In this document: positions 54,651 to 64,000 of the stretch, piece after piece
Numbering within the stretch: position 1 is the first letter of the stretch
Layout: every line of letters begins with the position of its first letter
Assembly: GCA_933207985.1 (NCBI GenBank)
Contig: OW240913.1
Location: 267,293,726 to 267,357,725, forward strand
Reading direction: 5' to 3'
From: Pelobates cultripes
Lineage: Eukaryota > Chordata > Amphibia > Anura > Pelobatidae
Length of the DNA: 64,000 nt
Notes under the pieces: model-generated
The model's input: only the letters and a program-made list of their open reading frames with translations
Told to the model about the DNA's origin: nothing
Database searches by the model: none
Program-made: the position numbers and the translations under genes

Positions 54651-55212
54651 CAGGACACTCTAGTCACCAGAACAACTACAGCTTATTGAATTTGTTCTGG
54701 TGAATGGAGTCATTATGTTCAGGCTTTTTGCTGTAAACACTGTATTTTCAGAGACAATGCAGTGTTTATATTACAGCCTAGTGATAACTTCACTGGCCAC
54801 TCCTTAGATGGCTGTTAGATATCCTTCCTGGGTCATGGCTGCCTAAAATACATCCAAACATTCAGTGTCTCCTCCCTCTGCAGACACTGAACTTTCCTCA
54901 GAGATTCATTCAATTCATCTCTATGAGGATTGGCCAGGACTGTGTGAATCATGCTGGCTCTGCCCCGATCTGCATCCTTGTCAGTCTCAGCCAATCCTAT
55001 GGGGAAGCACTGTTATTGGATCAGGCTACCACTTCTGATGTCAGCAGACTTGTTTGAGTCTAACAGCATGCAGAGTTACAGCTTCAGGCTTTTATACAGT
55101 AAGATTTTGCTATATTTATGGAGGCATGACGGGTCCAGGGGGCTAGATAGTGGTTTTAACACTATAGGGTCAGAAATACATGTGTGTTCCTGACCCTATA
55201 GTGATCCTTTAA
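54651..55212. mobile_element. TTAA MITE, inverse orientation of 50471-51057
   Basis: The right end has CTATAGTGATCCTTTAA with TTAA at 55209-55212. The left end, CAGGACACTCTAGTCACC, is decayed. Internal identity to 50471-51057 on the other strand includes TGGCCACTCCTTAGATGGCTG-type words. Confidence 0.75.
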
Positions 55213-55213
55213 A

Positions 55214-55627
55214 TTAAAGTTAGTGATGTGACTTTAGATAACTGGTTCCTCTGAGATCGCATTGGGAAAGGCGTTTTAACTCTACTTTTTCCCAATCCAC
55301 GCCGGTCTTGCTGTGGCTGGCTCCATCTCCACGATAGAAAAATCTTTATAATGTCAACCAAGCCAGTGCTTTCCCACAGGAAAGAATTGCAAGGTTACTG
55401 CACATGTGCAGCAATCAGCATCTCCTCAGATAAGCATTGAATTAAAGCATCTCTACAGGAACATTCATGCAGAGCGTGGAGACATGTACCATAGGTGCTA
55501 CACACTGCAGCACAGTACCAAGAATCCTCTACTGGCAGTCTTCTCTGAAAAGCCTGCAGGGACAGGCTATAGACACCAGAACCACTACACTAAGCGGTAG
55601 TGGTTCTGGTGACCAGTGTCCCTTTAA
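55214..55627. mobile_element. TTAA MITE adjoining the previous one
   Basis: TTAA is at 55214-55217 and 55624-55627. The right end is GGTTCTGGTGACCAGTGTCCCTTT. The left end is diverged. Two TTAA elements thus sit almost end to end. Confidence 0.6.
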
Positions 55628-55898
55628 TAATTGATTAAAAATAATGCTTGGTTTAAAATAAAGATGGCCCCACACATTTGCCTATTTAAATATACCAAAG
55701 TCAATTGCTTATCGCGCCGGACAGACTTCTAGCACATTTTAACTCAAGCCTCTATTCCCTCATGGTCGGATTATTAACTTATTCACCAAGACTGATTAAC
55801 AGCCACAAAAAAGGTAGTTGGAAAATTGGATCGCTTACCGGGAAGTGAAAGTGGTGTAGCTGTAAATAAATGAGAACAGAAAGATTTACGCATATTTT

Positions 55899-55904
55899 TT
55901 TATT
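55899..55904 (-). terminator. Candidate distal AMD1 poly(A) signal
   Basis: A canonical AATAAA on the minus strand lies about 1.66 kb after the AMD1 stop, at the edge between unique sequence and the TTAA MITE cluster. Confidence 0.5.
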
Positions 55905-56727
55905 GAAGCGTTAGGTCTGTGGTACAGATATTTTAAGTACATTTCAATGGATCAAAGTCTAAAGATTTTAGAGAGACAATCATTTCCCTCCCTCCCCCAA
56001 CCTAGCAATACAATGAATTAGTCTCCTCCTCAAATCAGCAGTATGTTAAGGTATTCAATATTCCTGGAATACCAGATAGACTTGAGGGGCATGTATTTGT
56101 TCAGATATTAACTATTAATTATTGGTCCTCAAAATGCAGCACCAGAAACTTGACATTTACTACTTATCCTACAGAAGCAACCTACTGTTCAGAGGAAGCT
56201 TCTTAAATGAAGCTTCCACTCAAAATACTTTAAAAAAACAAATGCTCCAACAACCTTTATATTTAACCAAGCAGATTTTTCTTCAACACTACAAAAAAAG
56301 TGTTTATAAATACATAAAGGAACGTTGCTGCAATATATCCAAAAAGGATACAAAAAAGTAAAAAATTTGAAGACATTGGGATTTACAGCTTGCAAGTCAT
56401 TTCAGAGCTCCAAATGTGATTTTTTTTTAGGCCAGGTGAAAACAAGCAGAACGCCTAAAAACACATTTGCCAAAAAGGTGTAGCTTTACTCCAGTTCAGA
56501 TTTGTCTAACTCCATGTTATAGAAGATGCTACCTATTCATGGTTAAAAAAAAAAGTTTGTGATGACGCTAATTCACAAGGGAGCGCAGATTAGGACACAG
56601 CACTGTCAAATAAAGCATAGTAGTCACATGCACAATGTCACAGGGCTTCCCTATTAGTGACAAGATGAAAAGGAATGGATTCTGCTTGATGCAACAAAAA
56701 TGAGGCAAGATCCAGACTGTGTTACAG

Positions 56728-56733
56728 TTTATT
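56728..56733 (-). terminator. Candidate proximal AMD1 poly(A) signal
   Basis: A canonical AATAAA on the minus strand lies about 0.83 kb downstream of the AMD1 stop. Use of the site is inferred; no cleavage evidence is visible. Confidence 0.45.
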
Positions 56734-57185
56734 GTTTACTCACAATCAGAAATGGTTCCCAGTGTAACAATTTGTGCCAGGACAGGCCTAGATCATTCTG
56801 CTTAATTGCCCACATAAGCATGCACAGGCTTCAAGTCACTTGTATCCCTCCACAATTCAAGGTCAGAAGCTGCATTGGCTTGCAGATCCCCAGACAAAGA
56901 ATAGATAGGAATCCAAATACTTGGCAAAAAGTACTAACAAATGAGATGACCAAGATGAAATGATGCAAGGTTTTCTAAACTCAAACCACCGAGTGGCAAT
57001 GTTGGTGTAGAGCAAAGCTAAACTGCTCCTGCCCAGGTACTCAAAATGGTTAAAAACCATAACAGTAAGAAGTCACACGAGTACCTAGAATGCATGGCCA
57101 GTAAAAAGTGGAGAACCAGTCTCCATTAACCTGGCAATTCATTCACAAAACCAATTCGCCATTTGTTATAGTCCCGGGGCTGACA

Positions 57186-57566
57186 CTAATGAGGGCGAAA
57201 ACCTTGTCTGTGGGGAATTTTTGGAGAAACCCATAAAAAAGCAACGCTGCACATAGAACAAGGTGCGTTTTTACAAATGAAGACTTTGTTACAGTATGTG
57301 TTTAGATTATCTACATGCACTTCAATTTCACAGCAAGAGTGGCATAGAATACCAACACACAGGAGAGAGCATTCATGCAAGTTATCTAACTCCTTGATAA
57401 AATAGTGAATACAATTCAAACTTTTACTAGGATTATACTCAGGGCTTCTTGCAACTACTAGGTGATGGATGTGTAAAGCATGGCCCCTGGAATCATTAGC
57501 TAGAAAGGACCCACCACCTCTTCCATTGGTTTTCTTTTTACGCTTTTTCTTCTTCATTTTTTCTAA
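57186..57566 (-). other. AMD1: AMD1 in-frame 3' extension (stop-codon readthrough tail)
   Basis: Directly after the AMD1 UGA the same frame remains open for 126 codons and closes with TAG at 57186-57188. The first codons are Leu-Glu-Lys-Met, followed by a basic run (KKKKRKKK), a Gly-rich step, a His-rich segment (GHALHIHHLVVARS) and a Cys-rich C-terminal half. Such a length without a stop is unlikely by chance in this AT-rich 3' UTR. Published work on vertebrate AMD1 describes a conserved tail of about 127 codons. It is reached by rare UGA readthrough, and ribosomes stall at its end and queue back. Assignment to that element is an inference from position, frame and length. It is not an independent gene, because the internal Met is 4 codons after the stop and has no promoter. 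Confidence 0.85.
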
Positions 57567-57704
57567 TCAACTTTGCTGCGACTCTATCTTGGCAAAACTG
57601 GTGAAAACGAAATTGTAATCGTTGAACTGAGCAAACTGGCGGTCAAGACGCTTAAAGCCTTCGATCTTCTGTGCACAGCTAAATGCTGCACGGCATTTGG
57701 AGCT
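57567..57704 (-). CDS. AMD1: AMD1 last coding exon and UGA stop
   Basis: It encodes [20 protein letters not shown] and continues to a C-terminal ...[10 protein letters not shown], then TGA at 57567-57569. The acceptor is ATTTTCAG. The human C-terminus is poly-Gln-like, while here it is shorter and contains IES. The stop context is AGT TGA TTA. Confidence 0.95.
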   Translation of the reverse strand, partial: SSKCRAAFSCAQKIEGFKRLDRQFAQFNDYNFVFTSFAKIESQQS

Positions 57705-60700
57705 CTGAAAATATAAACAAAAAGGATGTCAAGATAAACCCTGAAGTACAAGCATCACTATGCAAACTCCAAAATTTAAGCATGAACAGTACCTGATTAA
57801 CAAAGAGTGTTGTCACAAATTTTCTTGGCTTGAAAACATCCACGACTTTACTAATCAGATCATCATAACTTGTTAGCGATACGTTAGTTTCAAAACTAAC
57901 ATATGAAAATTCTGGCTCTGGGGTGATGTGAATTGTCCAGTAAGTTCCCTGCATAAAACAAATTAAAGTAAGGCACAGAATATCAGCAAATTCTAATGTA
58001 GAAAATGGGTGCCCTCAACCATGCTCTAGGAATACAGGACTGCTAAAGGATAGTGTTTAGTACAAATGCACTTTTGGTTTGAGAAATAAGAGACCTACCC
58101 TATATTCAGATTAAAAAAAAAAAAAAATAAAAAGCAATCTATACATGAATATTTACAAATCAAGGAGACTGAATGAATAGGGAAGTTAGGACTGTATTGC
58201 TTAACCATACACATTCAGAACATAAGATCAGACCTTCTACAAAGCCATTCAAAAGGAAAGTGGATCCACCTGTCACCACAACAAATCTTCAGGCACTTGT
58301 TATATAGAGTTAAATCGATGAACCACAACATGTTTTATGAGCATTTGTGGAATTTTAACTTACATCTGATTTCATCCCATTCATTGAATAGCCACAAGGA
58401 CTGAACATTGTAGCATCAATGACAGAACCTGGTATCAGGTCACGAATTCCACTCACCTAAAGAGAAAAATAAAAATGTATTTTTCTTTTGAACTGACAGT
58501 TAATACCTCAAAATCAGAAAATCAACCCAATAAACCCCCCCTCCAAAAACCAATCACAAACACGCCAAGATGTTAACATGTTGCATTTCTACCTATGGTT
58601 CTAAAAAGCTAAACCAACTATTTAGGAGTGATCCTACACTTAAGTATGTAGAATTTTATACAAACAGAAGCAATTTTTAAACTTACACGAGTGACATCAT
58701 TTGCAGTAACACCATCTTTCATGTAGAACTGGTCCATTACTTCTGTGTTAAGCTCACTCATCAGAATTTCCAGTGTCTGATCTGGTTGATTGATTAAAAA
58801 TCCATCTGGAACATCAAGGGTGTACAAGTACCTAGAAATGGGAAATCCAATACAGTATAAGGTGTTTGTTAAGACACCTGTCACCATATATACTGCAGAA
58901 GGTCTGCTAGTTATCTGATAACTTCACCCACTCCCCTTTCAAAGGAGGTGACCATCTGGCTCATTGCATAAGCTTGCACAGTCAGCTTTAAGTAGACCAC
59001 ACTATGCTTATTAAAGCAGCTCTATAATAGAGATCATTTGTGCATGTATTAGATTTGTACAGACACGTTGTTAAACAAAGGACATTTAAGATAAGTTATG
59101 ACACTCAGTGTCAGTTATAGCAAGAAGTCTACAGACTAAGTTTGTTTAAGCAGGAACTGCGTAGGCCATTTGCCAATTCATAGTTTAATTTCTTGTGTAA
59201 AGTAATTAATTTTGTTGACAGACTGCAGTGGTCTGCAGAACCGGCACTGTGGAATTAAGACAAAACTGAAAGAATAACTCACCAGCAATCAGAATTCATG
59301 CGTCCCATGCAATAAGCTGCCCCATCTAAAAAAAATAAAAAATAAAAATTAATTCCCGTTAGATGTATATGTTCAGGGTTAATGTGATACTGCAAGGGGA
59401 AGACACAATCACTTGACTTGCAAATATAAAATCCTTTACTCCCTTGTCTCATGATGACACTATATGGCTTTAGAGAATAAGATATAGCCTAGGTTGCAAA
59501 AATGAACAGGTTACAGAAAAAGATTACACTTTAGAGAATATTAAAAATTAAAATAAGACTGTCCTAAGCATTAAGTGCACTCTTGCTCTCAGTGTAGCAA
59601 TCTCAAAAGTGGCAAAGCTAAACTCAATGTGTGGATATCTTAATCTGCATGTGGTCATTAGCATAGACTACATTAAGTTTGTGTACCTACGTGAAGTGGA
59701 CACAAGTCAAGGTGTGGATGACAGACCTACATTTAAAGGAAAAAATAAAAATAAAACTGTGCCAACTTACTTGAGAAAATTTCATTTAGGAACTCAACTT
59801 CTTCCTGGAAATTTCTGTGTGGGTACTCTTGATGGTCTGGTTTCATGAAGTTTTTACGTGAATAAAAGAAGTTCTGAATGGGAGGGGAGAAAAAAAAAAA
59901 AAAAAAAGTCAATACACCTTTACGGTAGCATTAAAGGGTCAAATTTGCTTTCAGTGACTAAAAGGATACCCCACGCTAAAGATTAGGGTTTTTTTTAAAC
60001 TTGCCAAGTTTTACCAACCCTTATTACCAACACACAAAAAAGTAAAAAAAAAAAGTACCTGAATGTCGTCAAAACCGCAGTACTCCCTAGCGAGCTCTAA
60101 CAAGGGAACCAGTGCTTGCAGTAAGAGGGTGGTACCACATGTCTTCAAAATGAAACGTCTCTTGGAGACAAACATGCTACTCTCACTGTGTAGAGAAAAA
60201 TAATGTCAGTAAGAATGTTAGGACCCCAATATAAAAAAAAACAAAAAAAAACTGGCACATTATAAAAAAAGTTTTTGGGAATTTTATTCAAATAACTATG
60301 TATCCAAGTTAAAATACACAACTGCTGGTACCTCCAACTTAAAAAATGCATTTAGAATAAAAACGCAAAAACCCACTACTGATCATGTTAACTATTCTTA
60401 TTCAATGTGTAATATATCAGTGTTAAATGCAGTTTCCCTTTATCTTACCCATATCCCATCCCCCATGCACTTTACTTTGTTTTCCAGCTGCTTTGGCGAG
60501 TTTACCTGTACCACTTCAGCCCATCACTGAGCACAATGAAAATCCCTATTTGAAGGGACCCTTATCCCTTCCGAGAGTTTTTCCCCCTGGGCCCTTGTAG
60601 CTGGAAGCTGGTTGAGCATCTTGATAACCACGCTGTAGCAGCTGAAGATATGAAGACCTTTCCAGGAGCTCTCTGGGGCCTCCTTAACACACTGCATAAA

Positions 60701-61414
60701 AGTTAAACTCACTCAATGCTACTGACATTTTCCCTTTAACCGATTGTATATGACTATCTATAAAAACAATATGCATGTGCTATCTGTTTCCTAGCAATCG
60801 CCTGCTTCTAGGATTCCAAAACACAAATCAAGAAGTCCAACATTGTTGTCACTGAGTTATAAGAATTTTTTTTTTAAAATGATATACTAGCTAGAAAAAC
60901 GGAATGTAAACATTTATAGGCTTCAATTCCTCTAACAGGTAGCTCTAATCCTTAGAATTTCTGATATTTAATTGTAATATTCTTTGTTAGGCCAGTATAA
61001 TGTAGGCTGCCTTCCTTTGTGAGGAACATGGAGCAGTTTTATTTAAAATTAAGAGTAGTGCTTGCACATTAGAGGTTGAATCTCTTTAGTCCACATGCCT
61101 GACTTGGCAAGATGGAAGATCCTGCGGGCTGCTGGAATGTGACTGATTGCATTCAGTAAGTTGAATTGCAAAAATTAGGCCAAAATAACTATTGGAAACT
61201 TCCCTTTACAAAAAGTGCCATCATTAATGAAGATTAAAACTGAATCTCAACATAATTGTACATTACATACTACATAACATGCGCTAATAGTATATAGCCA
61301 GTGTCTTTAATGTGAAACACAACATACCTGAGTACATAAGCTTCCTGCTTGTCAGTTTTCGTCACACTGATGATCAAACAATGCACATTCTCCAAAAGTT
61401 TGTCCCACTCAAAC
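57567..61414 (-). CDS. AMD1: AMD1, S-adenosylmethionine decarboxylase proenzyme (exons 2-9 by vertebrate order; exon 1 outside window)
   Basis: This pyruvoyl-dependent cytosolic enzyme decarboxylates S-adenosylmethionine to give the aminopropyl donor for spermidine and spermine synthesis. Eight exons join in one frame: 61328-61414, 60059-60185, 59771-59873, 59283-59325, 58687-58831, 58364-58456, 57793-57948 and 57567-57704. They total 892 nt, or 296 residues plus a UGA stop, and every intron is GT-AG. Human AMD1 has 334 residues, so about 37-38 N-terminal residues are missing. They lie in exon 1, which I could not find before position 64000. Visible key residues in human numbering are the Glu67-Ser68 autocleavage site, Cys82, Asp174 and Glu178 of the putrescine site, Phe223, Ser229, His243 and Glu247. 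With intact introns and no internal stops it reads as a functional gene, not a retrocopy. The products are an N-terminal beta and C-terminal alpha chain that form a dimer of heterodimers. Confidence 0.97.
57793..57948 (-). CDS. AMD1: AMD1 exon with catalytic His243 region ([18 protein letters not shown])
   Basis: The 156-bp, phase-0 exon of 52 codons encodes the most conserved stretch of the family, including the His and Glu of TIHITPE (human His243 and Glu247). The acceptor is TATGCAG and the donor GTACTG. Confidence 0.97.
58364..58456 (-). CDS. AMD1: AMD1 exon with the processing/substrate residues [11 protein letters not shown]
   Basis: The 93-bp, phase-0 exon encodes [18 protein letters not shown] then [13 protein letters not shown]. 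Phe and Ser here match human Phe223 and Ser229. Position 206 is Val where human has Glu, and position 224 is Ser where human has Asn. The exon begins with GTGAGT, itself a donor-like hexamer directly after the acceptor AG. Confidence 0.95.
58687..58831 (-). CDS. AMD1: AMD1 exon with putrescine-site acidic residues
   Basis: The 145-bp exon completes Trp and reads [20 protein letters not shown] followed by EILMSEL. Asp and Glu in QPDQTLE correspond to human Asp174 and Glu178 of the putrescine-binding site that stimulates processing and activity. The segment VPDGFLINQ is more diverged from the human sequence than the rest. The acceptor is TTCTAG and the donor GTAAGT. Confidence 0.95.
59283..59325 (-). 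CDS. AMD1: AMD1 43-bp micro-exon ([13 protein letters not shown])
   Basis: This very short exon encodes [14 protein letters not shown] and the first two bases of a Trp codon. The acceptor is TTTTTAG and the donor GTGAGT. Both flanking split codons are completed correctly by the neighbouring exons, which confirms the boundaries. Confidence 0.94.
59771..59873 (-). CDS. AMD1: AMD1 exon ([11 protein letters not shown] block)
   Basis: The 103-bp exon encodes [20 protein letters not shown] then [14 protein letters not shown]. The acceptor is a long polypyrimidine tract ending CATTCAG and the donor is GTAAGT. It ends with one base of the next Asn codon. Confidence 0.95.
60059..60185 (-). CDS. AMD1: AMD1 exon with the autocleavage serine
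   Basis: The 127-bp exon begins by completing Ser66, followed by [11 protein letters not shown]. Glu67-Ser68 is the self-processing bond, and Ser68 becomes the pyruvoyl cofactor. The KTCGTT stretch holds Cys82, a catalytic proton donor in the family. The donor is GTACTT and the acceptor ACACAG. The exon ends on a codon boundary after Gln. Confidence 0.96.
61328..61414 (-). CDS. AMD1: AMD1 exon with the EWD...[13 protein letters not shown] block
   Basis: The 87-bp exon reads [20 protein letters not shown] and continues DKQEAYVL. The acceptor is CTTTCAG and the donor GTATGT. It starts with the third base of a split codon and ends with AG of the Ser66 codon, completed in the next exon. It is the second coding exon in known vertebrate genes, so the N-terminal exon with the start codon and the upstream polyamine-responsive uORF should lie beyond 64000. 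Confidence 0.95.
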
Positions 61415-64000
61415 CTGAAAGGAAGTGAACAGAGGTCAGTGGAAATAGCCATATAGCACAAATGCATCTAAACGTTACATAAATGTAAACCATTTAACAC
61501 CTCTACATAAAAGACAAAAACTGCTATATCCAACGGAACTAGGTTTAGTAGCAGAGCAATCACTGGAACTGGTATCCTTTGCAAAGACTTGATGGCTGCA
61601 CCATCCCACAAGAATGTGTTTTAATATATGTGGTTTAACACAAGTCACCAAGTATGTGCAGGCTTTCATAGCTTCCCAGCTTTATTTTACCACTATAGGT
61701 CTGTCCTCAGAGCTTTATGTTTAGGGAACAGATTCCGGTCTTTAAACATCTCAAAATTCTGTACCACAACTGGTCACTGGAGGAAATGCACATCTTCAAC
61801 TTTAGCGTCATTATACTACCAATACAAATATGTTAAAATAGAAACAGAGGCACTAGTACAGGTTAATTTAATTTCATACACCATGACATTTTAGGCCAAG
61901 TGATTTTCACTACGATGCTGAAGAAATTGAATTATCCCATTACAAGTACTTCATAAACTGTGTTGTGTCAAACCCCAATTGCCGAATCAAATCAATTTAA
62001 CATACCAAAACACCATATAACAAGATTACACATCCTAAAGAATAAGCATTTGTTTGATAACAGATCTCAGCACTAGTTCTGTATTAAAACAGTAGCTCCT
62101 AAAGGATGCTTAATTGATTTTAAGTCAGATCTCTTAATAAGATGCTTATTTTTAGAGATTTTTCTATTCAAAAGGATCACTATAGTGTCAGGAAAACAAG
62201 CTAGTTTTCCTGACACTAGCATCCTTAGGTCCCCCCACACTCAGGGCACCTCTCCCTTGGCACTGAAGGGGTTAAAACTGAGCTGCGTTATTTCAAAACT
62301 TGACACGAACAAGAGATAGATGAGAAATTGACCCATAAGAGTGGAGAAATAAGGTGATTAAACTTGCCTCTTCTCCCGCCCAGAGTTGGTCTCACCTAGC
62401 CTCCCAATGCTTTCTTATTTTGCTATTGTGCAGGTGCTGCAAAAAAATTGTGCCAATTTGCATTTCAATGAGAGCATTCAGCATCTCATTATGCAGAGCA
62501 TGGAGATGCTCAACATCTGCACACATAGGAAGCATTCTAGTGGACATCTGAGGGACTCACTAGAGGTGTTTACAGTGCCATCACTTGAGGGACATGCAAT
62601 AGACACCAGAACCACTACATTAGGATGCACTGGTTCTAGTGACTATTGTGTTTCTTTAAGATATAATTGACAGCCTCATTTATGATTTTGTGTAGTAAGA
62701 TTAGGAGGGAAAAAATGTTATGTGATGTAATGATAAATATAAAGATGTTAAGACTATAAAAACTAAAATGCACATGAATGCCAATGATTTCCACTACCCC
62801 AATGAAGAAAAATACAAATATTTTGTCATGGAAAAAAAAACAAAAAAAAACACCCCCAGAACATTTAAAATCTACATCACATGTACATTTTGTATGTTAA
62901 AACAGAATGAAGTATACGTGCATTTAGAAATATTTTACTTAATATCTTTAGGATACATAAACATACACAGACGCCTACTAAAATGGAACACATCTTTTCA
63001 GTTCCCACTATATGCAGAGTTCTACACATTGTTTGACAAGGCCTGATTTAGACATGACTCAAATTGGACAGGAGAAGCTCGACAGCCAATAAGACTATTG
63101 TGCAATTAGTTCTGGGGAGGGTAAAAAAGTCACCTTTGAGAACCAAATAGAGCATCGGTTTAAAATCCAGGCTACTTAGCATTTCATTCGTCCAATATGA
63201 ATAGAAGAAAAAAAATAAAAAAAATTGTTCAAGCTCTTCGTTAATGACCAACGCCGACACTGTTTTCTATCCATAGAGATTTTTGTTAAGTGCATGTGTG
63301 CACAAAAAAAATAAAAAATCATCGTTTGCACAAATACTTTATCTTTGGCAGTTGACTACTTTGCAATATCAGCAAATCTATCTGCTGGCAGGATGTATAT
63401 GAAGTCTAGATTAAGGCTATGGCTGTTATGATGACAGCCCTGTTAAGAGTATCTCTAGAATCCAGTAAAGTCAGTGGTTTGCGCAAACTACAATAACAAA
63501 CTGCTGCAGAGTTGCCTTAGTGCAAGCAGGCAATCCTAACGCTGAATGTTTAACAAACCCCCTAAGCAGGCTTAAGTAAAACTGGATACAGACTTGATAG
63601 TAAAATATAGTCCATACATTTTTTCATGTTTCTGCACAGACAGTTGCGGCTTGTTATAGTTGTCACATAACAATAACCGACATGCCCCTTGATATCAGGA
63701 ATTAGCCCTGTGCACGGCAGGGCACGAAAGCCTACTGACATGAAGCTATAAAGGAAACTACTTATAAAATCAGACATTGCCACTTTATGATAGGCATGGC
63801 AAGCAAGTCATAACTCAGTTTTCCAGGAGGCACAAACTACTGTTTAGTCAAGAGGTGAATAATTCAGTCACAATACTCAATGTATGTTTATAGTGCATCA
63901 CTGTTAAGAGTCGACAACTGACCAGCTTATGTTTAGTCTGCTAGGCCTTTTCTTTATTTAGGGAAATTCAAGATATTAATCTTATGAACTGTGAATCTAC
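61415..64000 (-). other. AMD1: AMD1 intron 1 (3' portion)
   Basis: No exon, CpG-rich promoter or N-terminal AMD1 coding sequence is seen. The stretch is AT-rich intronic DNA with one TTAA MITE (62167-62659). It is intron by inference, since the first exon of the gene is still missing. Confidence 0.75.
62167..62659. mobile_element. TTAA-type MITE in AMD1 intron 1
   Basis: The left end reads AAAGGATCACTATAGTGTCA preceded by TTCA (a decayed TTAA). The right end reads CTATTGTGTTTCTTTAA. Terminal inverted repeats and internal hairpins (CTAGTTTTCCTGACACTAG) match the other TTAA elements of the window. It is non-autonomous with no ORF. Confidence 0.7.

Larger units (their letters stand above)
55880..57566 (-). 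other. AMD1: AMD1 3' UTR (includes readthrough tail)
   Basis: This is unique-looking DNA following the AMD1 stop, with no recognisable repeat until 55627. Two AATAAA signals lie on the minus strand at 56728-56733 and 55899-55904. They predict 3' UTRs of about 0.85 and 1.7 kb, in keeping with the two AMD1 mRNA sizes known in mammals. The distal limit is approximate. Confidence 0.6.

Noticed and set aside
57186..57557. A separate 123-aa gene on the minus strand
   Set aside because: It is in the AMD1 frame three codons after the AMD1 stop, within the same exon, and is better explained as the readthrough tail.
61415..64000. AMD1 exon 1 and its uORF
   Set aside because: No sequence matching the conserved N-terminus or a CpG-rich promoter was found on the minus strand up to the window edge.

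Overview
The window is vertebrate nuclear DNA, most likely from an anuran amphibian. That is inferred from a frog-like AMD1 gene and from the dense mixture of L1, CR1, Rex1/L2-like, DIRS-like and Penelope-like retroelements, Ty3/Gypsy, Tc1/mariner, hAT and TTAA-flanked MITEs. The species cannot be fixed from the sequence alone. There is one host gene; almost everything else is transposable-element DNA, much of it nested.

Layout. 1-4097: 3' part of an L1 retrotransposon with a long, frameshifted ORF2. 4098-7428: LINE 3' ends, tandem repeats and old interspersed DNA. 7429-10617: a hAT-type element with an 8-bp target duplication, carrying a TG-rich minisatellite, a GC hairpin and a nearly intact Tc1/mariner DD37E transposon (7877-9440). 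10626-14220: DIRS-like RT remnant, a CR1 LINE (minus strand) split by a TTAA MITE, and a tRNA-type SINE. 14494-19501: a young internally deleted Ty3/Gypsy element with two almost identical LTRs. 19502-20317: LTR-like repeat. 20749-26248: a 5.5-kb hAT-type element with a satellite array, a transposase fragment and a captured retroelement gag fragment. 26639-29660: MITEs and LTR pieces. 29747-32620: a second DD37E transposon, interrupted by a hAT element that itself holds a palindromic MITE. 34457-38480: TTAA MITEs, hairpins and a large foldback. 41485-42338: 5'-truncated L1 with a 14-bp target duplication. 42630-45440: Penelope-like element (minus) broken by a degenerate Tc1 (43328-44950). 45645-49490: CR1 fragment, hAT MITE, solo LTR and TA-flanked TIR element, nested. 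50000-55627: more TTAA MITEs, a LINE remnant and a hammerhead-ribozyme-like motif.

55880-64000 (minus strand) is AMD1, S-adenosylmethionine decarboxylase, the enzyme that supplies the aminopropyl donor for spermidine and spermine. Eight coding exons (57567-61414) are present with consensus splice sites and all catalytic, processing and putrescine-site residues that lie in them. Exon 1 is beyond the right edge. The most striking signal is directly after the AMD1 UGA stop: the same frame stays open for 126 more codons (57189-57566) and the open stretch is protein-like. This matches the conserved AMD1 readthrough tail reported in vertebrates to cause ribosome stalling. The 3' UTR has two possible poly(A) signals.
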